Assembly (NCBI GenBank): GCA_015680685.1
Contig: MNCI01030842.1
Location: forward strand, 278 to 42,126
Direction of reading: 5' to 3'
Length of the DNA: 41,849 nt
From: Gnetum montanum
Lineage: Eukaryota; Streptophyta; Gnetopsida; Gnetales; Gnetaceae
Both the position numbers and the translations under genes were made by a program. The notes below the pieces were generated by a model. The model ran no database searches. It was not told the origin of the DNA and saw nothing but the letters and a program-made list of their open reading frames with translations. Shown piece by piece: positions 12,035-22,387 of the stretch. Position 1 is the stretch's first letter. The number at the start of each line of letters is the position of its first letter.

Positions 12035-12088
12035 GAGAGAGAGAGAGAGGCAAGTTTCCCTCCTTTCACCATTACATACATAAATAGG
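12035..12088 (+). promoter_or_regulatory. Possible promoter of the antisense spliced gene
   Basis: A (GA)n run (12035-12050) is followed by CATAAATAGG at 12079-12088, a weak TATA-like box about 140 bases before the ATG at 12230. Position relative to the spliced gene is right for a plant promoter, but this rests on sequence appearance alone. Confidence 0.35.
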
Positions 12089-12229
12089 AATTAAACCCTG
12101 ATAAACTTATTATTCTTATCATAAGAGCATAGAGCCAATTCAGAGCACAAGGTGATTTCGGAGCTATTGTGCTTATAGCGAGCAAGGCATTTTCTACATA
12201 GCGGCGAGGAAAGAGTCTGGAGTAGAACG

Positions 12230-15200
12230 ATGGCTCCGAAGAAGGAACACACGAATTTGGCGCTTGCGACAATCGAGGAGGTGAAGAAAACCCTAAGGCA
12301 CTTGACACAAGCATGCGTCGTGGTGCAGAGGGACATGCCATTGACCAGGTAGGCTCCTATGCTTCCTCTATTTTTTCATGATTTTGTTATCACTTTTTGC
12401 TTCTATTTTTTGCTTTCATTTTGTATCCTAGCCTCAGTCATTCATGTTTTCTGCTATCGCGTTGTTTTGGCATTTGCATCACCGCCGTTGCCGTTTAGGC
12501 CACAGTGGATGCCTAAACATCATGCCATTGTCACGCGCAAGGTCGCTTAAACCGCTGTCACCGTGGTTATCATAACTGCGGGGGTTTGGGCAGTTTGAGT
12601 TACTTGATCTTTGAATGATGTGACGTAGGACCTTTGGGAAGGTTGGGCCATGTGTGATGTTATAGTACAACACATGTTCTGTTAGGGCGTCTTATCGATT
12701 GCTCTATCAGGGTTAATTGCTCTTGCTATGCTAGGCTATTTTCGCTATGCTACGGCTTTCATGGTCTTGCTACGCTATGTGCAGAAAGAGGGTTATTCTA
12801 CGTTATGTGTATAAACCGCTAGGTATTGCTATGTTATGTGCATATTGCACTTAGACATGATGCTAACACTTGCTGGTTGCATTGTGCAGGATGGGACTAA
12901 GGCCAATTCTGATTGTTTTAGAGATTAGAAGAGTCCTGTGTCATGTGGGCAAACCTGTGGCCAATGCTCCTCCTCCCTAGATACATATGGGAGAGTGAGG
13001 GGTTTGGTTCAGGAGGGGGGCATAGGACTTCTTGTGGTTTCTCCTTGACCATTTTAGTGTGATCATTTGGTCATCCTTAGAGTAGGAGGAGGTTTCCGGC
13101 ATAACAGAAGCCATATTGCCTGGGGCAAGTGGGGGCATTATGAGGTTTTTGACCGATGGGGAAGTCATGAGCAGGTAGAGAGAAGGGTCCAATCGACGCC
13201 CGATAGGGTTGAGGAATTTGACCTGGATCTGGGATATGCCCAAGTACAGCTGTTACCACCGTTTCAACACTATTTCTCACACATTTTATGATGACATGCT
13301 TCCAGAACCGTCAGGGAACTATCTATTGTGCTGGCAGGTGAGTTTTGTAGCCTTGTTTCACTATGTTTGTGCAACGCTGGCTATGTTGGCCTAATCCTAA
13401 CAGTATGCGTTTGCTACCAGGTTCTTCATCGACAAGGATGGAGTTCACGACCAACCGGGTTTACTGGCTACAGCACAGATAGCTCTGCAAGAGTTCTCTT
13501 TTGCTAAGAACCTGCAAGTGGGCATGATTGGTCAATGTGGGGGTGAATACCACACCTACCCGAGTGCATATTGTATTCCCTACAACCAATGCGAGGTGCA
13601 GGGTTGGCTGGATGAGGAGTGGGCAATACCTTTCAAACTGGTCATGGTTGAACAAGTTCTGATTGAACTTCTACCATTCCCATCACCGTATAGGCCCGAT
13701 AGACCAAACAGTAAGTGTCACATGCCTAAGTGTTTTTTTTTTTGCAATCTTTGTATTTTCCACATTTTTATGCTAAGCGTTTTTGTGAAAACTGTTGCAG
13801 GGGCGACGAAGGCCTAGGAGGTGATGGTGGTAATCGCTGAGGCATAGGGGGAAAACATCTACTTCAAATATGGTGAAGTAGAAAAGAGCCAACGTTAGAT
13901 AGACCATGGGGCTTTAGACTTCTTGGTGTAGAACCTCAAAAAGGCTAGACTTATGGACCTATTCTTGACCTTGAATCAGAATGTTCCTGCCACCGAAATG
14001 CTTTCCCTGGTCAACTCCTTTTCTAAAAAGGTGAGCAGCTTCCACACGCTCATACGGGATGTGCGAGTGGTTATTGAAATCAATGACCAACTATTTACGG
14101 ACCTATTTGGTGTTCCTGCCGAAGGTGTCCTCATAGGGTTGAGGAGCAAGAAGGAGCTGACCCTCCAAAAGAAGGATATTCAAGAGTGGCTAGGGATTGC
14201 GAAGGAGTGAAAGGGGATTCTTATGGAGAAGCTCAAAGACAGGCTCATCTTGGATATCTACCCTATCTTCCATGTTCGTGCGTTCACCCAGCTGCTCATC
14301 CAAGGGAAGGTCCTGGGGATTTAGTAGGCCTAGATAATGCATGAAGCTATGGAAGAGGGGGCCCGCTACAACTGGGTCAATTTCCTATGCAAAGGCTTAC
14401 AGGCTGAAATCTTGGGACACCGTTAGAAATTGGAGTTCCATTCCAACATACACTATGCCTTCTACATAGGTTTTCTGAAGTGCTTTGCGGAGTTTCTGGT
14501 GGTCCAAGAGGATGGAGTCTGGGTCATGTGAAATTGCAACTAGATTTCCAGACCATGGATTCACCAAATATTTCGAACCATGTGAGCCCAAGATCCCCCA
14601 GAAATAATTGGGGAGTCATTCTCTATGATGACTAAGGATTGAATGGCCCGCAACGTTCGTGGGAAGAGCAGCATAGAAGAGTCGCCCCACATCATAGTCG
14701 ACAGTGTGTCACAGGGGGAATGTATCATGGCTGAGATTGTGCCCAAAGAGTTTTGGTGGAAGAGGCCTTCTCCATCTACGAAAACCCTTCGCATGGAGGA
14801 AGAGGAGCAGCGAAGACTAGGGCTTAAACTGTAGAGGATGCAACATCCCATTGGTAAACGCTTTTGTCTAATGCTTATTTTGTTATTGTCTGCTACGCTA
14901 GGCTATGTAGCATAGCATGGCACGTACTTTGAGCTAACTTGTTTTGAACTAATGCAAACATGTTTCTCTGGCTAGCAAAGGAAGAAGAAAAAGAAGAAGA
15001 AGGTGATGAAGAGGTGTCGGCCCTTAAGACGGGGACGACGAATAAAGACACGGAGGCCCCATTCATGGAAGAAAGGGCCTTAGTCAAGAGTAAAGGAGCT
15101 CCTATTGCTAAGGTAGGGGCTCTTGTCATTAGGGAGAATCCTCCTATTAATGAAGAGGAACCTCTCCTGAATAAAAAAGATGCTAGTCTCCTAAAAGAAA

Positions 15201-15653
15201 AGGCACCAGTGCATTAGGAAGAGGCTCGCGTAGAATTAGCAAGGCCTTCTACTAAGGCTACGACCATCATCTTGCATCAGCAAGAAGAGAGACCGCAACC
15301 TGACGCTAGTCAGTTTGGCCTGCCTTATCATAGTCCATTTAGTTCATTGATGATACAGTTAGTTATGTAATAGGAGCTACTATTGATGCTGCAGGACCCC
15401 CTTCAATTCGTGTGGAGTCATGGGCCGAGATCCCTGACAAATTTACATTCGTGCAGGGTATGGTTGATGACATGATCAATCACCTTAAGCAGGTAGATCC
15501 TAACGCGGGTAAGTAGTAATGTCAAGCGCTCTTGTGTTGCTATGCTAGAACCTTTTGAGTTCGCTAATTCTGCTATGCTAACGTGATTGCTATGCTCTTT
15601 GTGTCATGGTAGCCTCTTGGCTTAAATGGGACCTAGCACGACCTATGAAGGTC
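12230..15653 (+). pseudogene. Spliced gene of unknown function, antisense to E1 pol
   Basis: I do not recognise the protein. Proposed exons: 12230-12348, 12890-13337, 13421-13710, 13801-14853, 14976-15508, and 15613 to 15653, where E2 interrupts. Each intron has GT and AG ends and a CTAAC/CTAAT-like branch motif. Codon phases match across introns 1, 3, 4 and 5; exon 2 needs one indel to join exon 3. Exon 1 starts MAPKKEHTNL. Exon 3 is fully open (FFIDKDGVHDQPGLL...). Exon 4 is 351 codons with MDLFLTLNQNVPATEM and FTDLFGVPAEG. Exon 5 is Glu/Lys-rich at first, then VESWAEIPDKF after a frameshift near 15340. Exon 4 has about ten TAG and four TGA but no TAA, which fits C-to-T decay of Gln and Arg codons. 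It runs divergently from pol. A protein of a plant mobile or transposon-associated family is possible but unproved. Confidence 0.7.
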
Positions 15654-15658
15654 AACGC
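15654..15658. repeat. Candidate target-site duplication of E2 (left copy)
   Basis: The five bases aacgc precede the E2 LTR edge. The right-hand partner is not found, because the 5' end of E2 is missing. Confidence 0.4.
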
Positions 15659-16907
15659 TGTAACGACAGAAAACATCGGTTGCTGGAAACACCAAGGAGA
15701 TTTTTGTGTACACAGTTTTAACCCTGAATTCGTGCGAGGTTCGTGCTGGGAAAAATAAATCTGAGATGCCCTGAATGGTCTTGTCGATCAGACAGGGACT
15801 TACTTAATCAGTGATTTTTTCAATGATCGTATAACAAGGTGACGATTTGATATAAAAATGTACTACCGATTTACAAGAAAATGAGATCTTCTCTAAGATC
15901 GGATCTCGAAGGTAATGAAGATGATGTAAATTATACGAAATTATTATAGAATTCAATGTGAATAGGGTGCAATGAATTGAATTTGGAACATGCATGATCC
16001 TGAGATCCGGGATCTACCTTATAGATAAATATGGTGAATACGATGGGATTTACAAGAAAACTTCAGTTTGGACAAAGTACCTGCTAGCAACAAGAAGCTA
16101 ATTAGAGATTAAACAAGCAAAGGTCAATCTACCTTGTTCTAGCCAATTTGGACGCAAGGGAGTCAGGCTCGAAGCAAAGTGTCTGCTAAATTGAAGTCTC
16201 TGGTCAAAAGCTTCTCTTTATCACCATCAATGCTCTTCTATTTCCAACTCTTTCTTGTCGTCTCACCAATTTCTTGCCAACACTGTCAAAAATTGCCAGC
16301 AATTGCCAACCCTTTGAGAGTTGTTTGCAGGGGTATTTATAAGATTAGGGTTAGGAGAAAAATGCAGTTTAGATGACGTGTATCCTGGGCCAACAAAATA
16401 CCATTGACCTGATGTGTTGTAGCTAAGGCTTGTAGCGCTACGCTTTATTACGCTCTGAGGCATAGTATAGCGTAACCACCCTTTAAGAAGATAGTTCATT
16501 TAGCTTTGTCTCTTGTGCTGAATAAACTGCCCCGTGACTATGCTGTGATATGCTAGGAAGTGTATCGTGGCATAATGACTGCTGCTAACTAAATTTCGTT
16601 ATCCTTGTTGTTACAGTTAATTCAGCTGAGCTACTTGAATTACGCTGCATAGCATAACACGGCGTAGTATGGCAAAAGTTAAGAATTTCTTGAACATGAT
16701 TAACTTACGAAGTTGAAGTGTTATTGCTGCGCATCCTTTGTTCTGTTCTGTTCTCCTGGAGTCTACTACGCTGAGCTGTGTAGTGTAGCATAGCAGGCCC
16801 TTAGCCGAAAAAAAAAACATTGCTGAGATGTGCCACTTATGAAAATCCTTGCCTAAACTTGGAGACTTTGCTGAATCATCGAGGTCTCAAAATTTCACGG
16901 TGTTACA
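15659..16907 (-). repeat. E2 3' LTR
   Basis: The minus strand begins TGTAACACCGTGAAA at 16907, directly after a polypurine tract, and ends TTCTGTCGTTACA at 15659. It matches the E1 LTR at both ends and around the TATA box. Length is 1249 bp. U3 (about 16430-16800) has gctacg/catagc near-palindromes like those in E1. Confidence 0.85.
16334..16341 (-). promoter_or_regulatory. TATA box of E2 LTR
   Basis: TATAAATA followed by CCCC on the minus strand, at the equivalent place to that in the E1 LTR. Confidence 0.75.
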
Positions 16908-16935
16908 ATGGCCTCTCTTTGTTGACGTTTGGAGG
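16908..16935 (-). other. E2 polypurine tract and conserved upstream block
   Basis: On the minus strand caaagagaggccat abuts the LTR start. Immediately upstream cctccaaacgtcaa is identical to the block before the E3 PPT at 33383-33396. Confidence 0.8.
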
Positions 16936-18093
16936 GCTTTCCCAAGAGACGTCGACAAAGAATATGAAACACCATAGAGGTAAAGATGCTGACAGCGTCC
17001 ATCAACGGCTACTCGGATGTTGTTCTGTCAAGCTTGGAAGTGCGAAGGTGAGGATGCAAGAAGTAGGAAAGGATTTTACAGTTATGAGGGAGGGAGGTTT
17101 GGGGAAAAATCAAGCATGAGTAGGATACTTCACAAACATGTTATGAGATGTCTTCTCGCGGGTGTTTTCCCGAGAGGTTATGCTACTGTACTATATATGC
17201 GAGGCTTGCTTGGATGAGTTGCATTATGCCCGTATGGCTTGGACAAGTTGTGTTTCATCCACTTTGCCTAACTTTGTCTGCTCTATTTTTTTCTTTCCAT
17301 GCAGCAAGTTGCATTATGCCAGTTCATGGAAGTGATGGTCATCATGTGTGAAAGGCCTCCTGTATGCTCACATTCTATACAAGCAGGAGGAGAAGGTAAG
17401 AGTAGTTGTAAGGCTAAGGGAAGGAGGAAGCAAGATAAGGTATCTGGTGGAGGAAAGGTAGGGTCTGCACTTCCAAGTAGTCAAGCTAGTCTGAACAGCC
17501 ACCTCAGAACAGTGTGACGTCTCGCCCTCTTAGTGAATGCATTTTTGAAAAATGCTATCATAGCAAGTAACCTGCAAAACGTAACAAAGAAAAAAGAAAA
17601 GAAGTAATCATCCTAATCGCCAAGGTGGCTATTGAAACAAGTGCCGTCTGAAGTGAGAAGGAGAGTGTAGGCCATGGAGAAGGAACCGTAGCAAGAGGCA
17701 CTGGTCCCTTTGTTGACACCGCTACTTAGGAATTCACCGTCGATAGCCAGATTCATCTTATTCATCTGGCTAGGCAAGGAGCTAGTCAGATGAATCTTCT
17801 AAGCCAGAGTCCAGTGGCGGTGATGGTTGGAGGCAACCAAGGTTATGGGTAACCATAGCTTCCTTAGGGATCCGAGAGGCGAATTTGACCCAAGGAGTTG
17901 CAATCGGTGAGCAGTCGTTGTAGCAGCATCTCTGAGGGATCAGTAGTATGCCTTTTGGCATATTTGAGGAATTAGTAGAATGCCAGGAGGGTAGCGGCCT
18001 TGCATCCATTCCAACGTTGTACCCATTCTGTTTGATAGGGATGTCATGAAAGAATGATTAGGCTCACTTGTTTTGTGGATCTGTTGGCAGATT
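16936..18093. other. E2 3' non-coding region
   Basis: Equivalent to 6504-7529 in E1, with partial sequence similarity. A run of plus-strand purine-rich sequence is present at about 17380-17470. Short reading frames have no recognised motif. Confidence 0.55.
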
Positions 18094-18490
18094 CTAGTTT
18101 TAAGTCCTAGTAGATTGTTATTTTTGGTTTTAAGTCTTAGCAGACCATGGTCTCGATTTAAAGTCTGGGCAGACTGAACTGTGCTAGTTTTACATTGTAG
18201 CAGATGATGGAAGAGCTAGTTTATGGTCCTAGCAGACCATGCTGTGGGTGTCAGTTTTGTGTCGTGACCCAGTGACAAGTCTGTGCTAGTTTAACGTCTC
18301 AGCAGACGGGTGCTTAGCTTGCTAGTTTCACGTTGTGGTGGATGATCGAAAACTTTTCCAGTTTAGCGTCATGGCCGATGCATGCAAGATATACCAATTT
18401 TACATCATAGCAGACAAGTATAACACCCCCATTTTTATGTCGTAGTGGACGTTTGTTACAGCACCAGTTTTATGTTGTAGCGGACGTCTA
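18094..18490 (-). repeat. E2 tandem array
   Basis: About twelve degenerate copies of the same repeat family as in E1. Core spacings read as about 30, 29, 31, 32, 35, 35, 36, 36, 36, 34, 36 bases, so frame is not kept throughout, unlike E1. The first units next to integrase still read VRYNIKL in the pol frame beyond the TAG at 18519-18521. Confidence 0.75.
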
Positions 18491-18518
18491 TTACCTTACG
18501 TTTGAGCCAAGCTATCGT

Positions 18519-19650
18519 CTAACTGTGGTACTGCTTCAGATACATGTGATTTATGGGATTTGGAAGTTCATTGCCATCGCTATCTGCTAGCCTGAATGCT
18601 CTATTTCCATATGCGTTGGCAACCAGGAAGGGGCCTTCCCAGCTTGCAGAGAATTTGCTCACCGGCTCATGAACGGCTTTAAGGACCAAGTCTCCTTTCT
18701 TAATCGACCGTTGATGTAGGTTGTGATGATGATTCTGCTTCTACCTATCCTGATATTTTTTCGATGTTGTCTAGTGTCTGGATGCTTTTTTCCTCCACTA
18801 AGTCTAGATCCACAATTCTGGACTCGTTGTGTTGAGTCTCGTTTATAACCATGGAGAGGACCATCCACAATGAGGGAACCTATAGTTCAAGGGGCAACAT
18901 TACTTCAGATTCGTAGACTAGGCTGTAGGGTGTCTTACCGGTAGCTATTCTGCATGTCGTGCGATAGGCCCATAGCATGTAGAGGATTTTTTCATGCCAT
19001 CCTTTTTTGTTGCCGCTGAGCATCTTTTTGAGTAAATTGATAACCACCTTGTTTGTTGCTTCTACTTGACCATTTGCTTGTGGGTAATAAGGTGAGGAAA
19101 AAGATTGCTTAATACCAAGGTTATTGCAAAATGATTTGGTTTCGGTGCTACTAAATTGTAGCCCATTGTCGGTCATAATAGTTATGGGAACTCCAAACCT
19201 GGTTACTATGTTGTCCAAGATAAAATGGTAGACCTATTGAGATGTAGTCTTTTGAAGGAGAATAGCCTCAACCCACTTCGTGAAATACTTAGTGGCGGTG
19301 ATAATGAAGCTATGTCTTGTGGAAGACTTAGGTGTGATGGGGCCTATGATGTCTAATCCCCATCGTTGGAATGGCCAAATTTTTTGTGTAGTATGCAATT
19401 TAGTTGGTGACACATGTATTAGATTTGTGTAATGCTGGCATGTGTCACATGTCTTAACTTTGGTAAGGCAGTCTCATTCCATGTATGACCAGTAATATCC
19501 TAAGCATCTGATTTTAGTGATCATGGCTCGTGGGGCTATGTGTCCCCCACATAGTCCCTCATGGACTTCGCTAACTATCATTTGCGCTTGGTCGTTGTTA
19601 ATGCAAGTTAACAATACACCATCAAAGGAGCGCCTACATAGAGTGTTGTC
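18519..19650 (-). pseudogene. E2 integrase, decayed
   Basis: Zinc finger (VHEGLCGGHIAP ... VKTCDTC), core with all three acidic residues in place (LDIIGP, MTDNG, VEATNK), and a C-terminal domain with SKFSASWEGPFLVANAYG, then MYLKQYHS before the TAG at 18519-18521. One long open piece covers 18880-19218. TAG near 19234 and a frame change in 18700-18880 interrupt it. The catalytic triad is preserved here, unlike in E1. Confidence 0.85.
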
Positions 19651-20800
19651 TCCGATGATGACGTCTTGTCTGGCACGCTTGTGGATTGCATCCTTTTGGG
19701 TAGATGTCAACTCGTGCGGTGGTTCTCCATGCAGAAGATAAGCTTTAATGTTGTCGTACCATTCTGGTGTTCCTTCTACACTTAAGGAAGAGATTTGCGT
19801 CACTTGGATGACAGGGTTTGTACATTCCATCATTAAAGCGGGCCAAATGGCAAACAAATGTGGCGGTACATTTAGGGCTAGTATAGCTAGTGCATCAGCT
19901 ACAGTGTTCTCATTACGTGGCACATGCTGGACGTCAGTCATTATAAATTATTTCAGAAGATCTTTAGCCATATCGCAGTAGGGTTGTAGATGCACAACCT
20001 TGCAGGCATAGACTTCTATGATCTGATTGACGATGAGCATCGAATCGCCTTGGATCGCTAGGTTTTTAATGTTTAGTTCTCTAGCTGCCTACAGTCCCTT
20101 GAGAAGCCCCTCATGTTTTTCCACATTATTCGTACAAGGAAATGCTAGGCGGGAAGCCAATGGATGAACATCCTCAGGGGAAAGTGTAATGACAGCGGCA
20201 ACACTGCTGCCTCTGGTAGTCGAAGCTCCATCAAAATATAACATTGCTTCGAGGCCTATTGATACAAGGCTTAAACTATGTACATGTTCATCAGGAAACT
20301 CAAGCTCTATTGCTGCTTGATCATTAATAGGTGATGTTACAAGCTGATTGGCTATCACTTGGCCTTTCATGGAAGATTGGCCAACATAGTGCAAGTCAAA
20401 TTCTACTGTGATGGCTTTCTAGTGGGCTATCCTATTGCTCTCATATAAATTTTTTCTGATGGTTGGTAGAATATTATTCTTGCAAATTATGTTGACTTGG
20501 CTACGAAAAAGATAGTGTCTACATTTTTTGACTGCAAAAACCAATGCTAAACAGTTACGCTCTACTTCATTGTACCTCGTTTTGTATGCAAATAGGGTGT
20601 GACTTAGATAATAAATAGGGATTTCCAACCTATCATTCCTATTTTGGCACAATAACACAGCTATGGATGCATATGAGCTTGCCAAGTAGATGTAGAAAGG
20701 GTGATCCCTTTGTGGTGGGAAAACCATTGGCAAATGTAGCAACTCTTTCTTTAGGTTGTCAAACACATGCTGGCAGTCTGCGGTCCATTCAAAGTTAACT
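19651..20800 (-). pseudogene. E2 double RNase H region, decayed
   Basis: The first RNase H shows FYIYLASSYASIAVLL and YNEVERNCLALVFAVKKCRHY (about 20500-20700). The second shows LYFDGASTTRGSS (near 20220) and LAFPCTNNVEKHEGLL (near 20110-20150), then NENTVADALA (near 19900). This matches the paired RNase H of Tat elements. TAG near 20421 and 20092 breaks the frame. Confidence 0.78.
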
Positions 20801-21987
20801 CCTTTCTTGAGCAAATGTTGCATAAGATGTAATTTTTTTGTCAACTTCAAGATAAACCTCCTGATAAACTGTAACGTACCTTGCAACCCACACAGTTCTT
20901 TAAGGTTTGTAGGTGGTGCCAGGCTAATGATGGTCTTAACCTTGCTGGGATCGACTCGCATGCTAGCCTCCAAAACTACAAACCCCAACATGCATCCGAT
21001 TTTGAATCCAAATACACATTTTCTTGGGTTGAGCCATAGGTCATGCCTGAGACATTATTTAAGGATTAACGTTGAGTCCTCTGGGTGATCTTTCGACTTC
21101 CTAGATTTAACAGCTATGTTTTCTACGTAGTCGTTCAATCTGTCTAAGAGGTAATCACTAAAGATATATGTCATGGTGCATTGATAAGTTTCTCCAATGT
21201 TTTTTTGCTTGAAGGGCATGAAGGTATAACAAAAATTTCCCTAGGGGGTCATGAAAGTTGTAGCCAATTGATGTTCTAGGTTGATACGTATTTGATTATA
21301 GCCTGAAAACCCATCCATAAAGGATAGTAAAGTGTGGCCAACTATTGTATCTATAAGTTGGTCAATACTTGGTAATGGGAAATTGTCTTTAATCATTGTC
21401 TTGTTCAGATCACGGAAGTCTATACAGATGCGTATTCTTCCCATTTTCTTAGAAACAAAAACGATGTTTGATACCCAATCTAAATAATCAATCACGCAGA
21501 TGAAACCAGCTTGATATAGCTTAGTAATTTCATCACGCACTACCAATGCGATTTCAGGCTTAATCTTTTGTGCTTTCTATCTAACCGCTTTGATATTCGA
21601 ATCTAACACAATGTTGTGTTGTATTAGTTGCGGGTCTAAACCCGGCATGTCTTCGTATGACCATGTGAACACCGCAATGTTATCTTGAATCACTTGAGAT
21701 ATGTCACTCTATGTTTGTTGATCACGAAGGGAACTAACCTTCAAAGTTTTACTTTCTCCTTTGTGCGTAACCATAGAGACCTCGGTGAGGGAATCCTTGG
21801 TCACATCACCAGCCTCTAAGTCGAGGGTTTGGGAAAAATGTTCCAGCCAGTCTAGGGATACTTCTAAGGCTGCTATGGTTATGTCACAAGAGAGGGCATT
21901 GGTTCCTATCATTGCAAGATTAGTATGTCTAAAAGTTTCCCCGTATGGGCATGTTAGGGTTAGGGGTGCAAGTAAAGCTTCATCCAT
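20801..21987 (-). pseudogene. E2 reverse transcriptase and pre-RT segment, decayed
   Basis: The pre-RT segment (21709-21987) starts MDEALLAPLTL and contains SLDWLEHFSQTLDLEAGDVT, closely matching E1. RT motifs: IRICIDFRDLNKTMIKDNFP and FMDGFSGYNQIRINLEHQLA (21241-21546). The catalytic YVDD of E1 reads YVEN here (about 21120-21131), so both catalytic Asp are lost. TAG stops occur near 21580 and 21242. Confidence 0.83.
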
Positions 21988-22387
21988 TTACGAATTGACC
22001 TACAAAACCTTCAAGAATGGAAGTTGTTACATTATTTTTGTCAATCATGGTGAAATGATAGAAGGCTTTAAAGGTACGTGTTAAAAATATTGCCAGTTTA
22101 AGGTCTTAGCGGACCGTTACAATATACATAGTTTGTAAGAAAACAACGAGCTAGGTTTCCTAGGTGCAAACGTGAAGATTTCGCAGACTATGATGAAAGG
22201 TATATCATGGCTTGTCTAGTGTGATGAGATAGCAGATTTAAGTTTTTTGTTGCAGACTGTATTTAATGTGACTGGATTACGAGATGATAAGCTATGCGTT
22301 AGTGTTGGATCGAACATGGAAGGTATACTTGGCAATTCTTCAACCTCCAAGGTTGCTTGTCCTACTTCATCCTTAGAGTGTGATCAA
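21988..22387. other. E2 5' remnant
   Basis: Upstream of E2 pol. One copy of the pol-flanking repeat, gccagtttaaggtcttagcg, is at 22092-22111. No coding is seen. The segment stops at the edge of the inverted LTR; 22383-22387 reads atcaa. Confidence 0.5.

Larger units (their letters stand above)
5042..15658 (-). mobile_element. Element E1: Tat-like Ty3/gypsy retrotransposon, 5' end missing
   Basis: Gene order on the minus strand is RT, RNase H, second RNase H-like region, integrase, which is Ty3/gypsy order. The paired RNase H regions and the FAWSYSDM..GLDPQ motif before RT fit the plant Tat lineage. Going right to left: a spliced gene in the opposite direction (12230-15653), short repeats, pol, an in-frame tandem array, non-coding 3' region, PPT and 3' LTR. 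No gag is visible. The 5' LTR is not found; E2 is inserted at 15658/15659 and the rest of E1 on the far side is not recognised. Whether the plus-strand gene is cargo of E1 or a neighbour is inference. Confidence 0.8.
15659..22387 (-). mobile_element. Element E2: Tat-like Ty3/gypsy retrotransposon lacking its 5' LTR
   Basis: Same order and clade as E1, on the same strand: RT, two RNase H regions, integrase, tandem array, 3' non-coding region, PPT and 3' LTR. It lies inside exon 6 of the plus-strand spliced gene, so it is younger than that gene. The right side ends at or before 22387, where an LTR of opposite orientation begins; no 5' LTR, PBS or gag is seen. Confidence 0.8.

Noticed and set aside
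12072-12341. Minus-strand frames over the first exon of the antisense gene
   Set aside because: They are shadows of exon 1 and its 5' region; the plus strand has a start, donor site and matching downstream exons.
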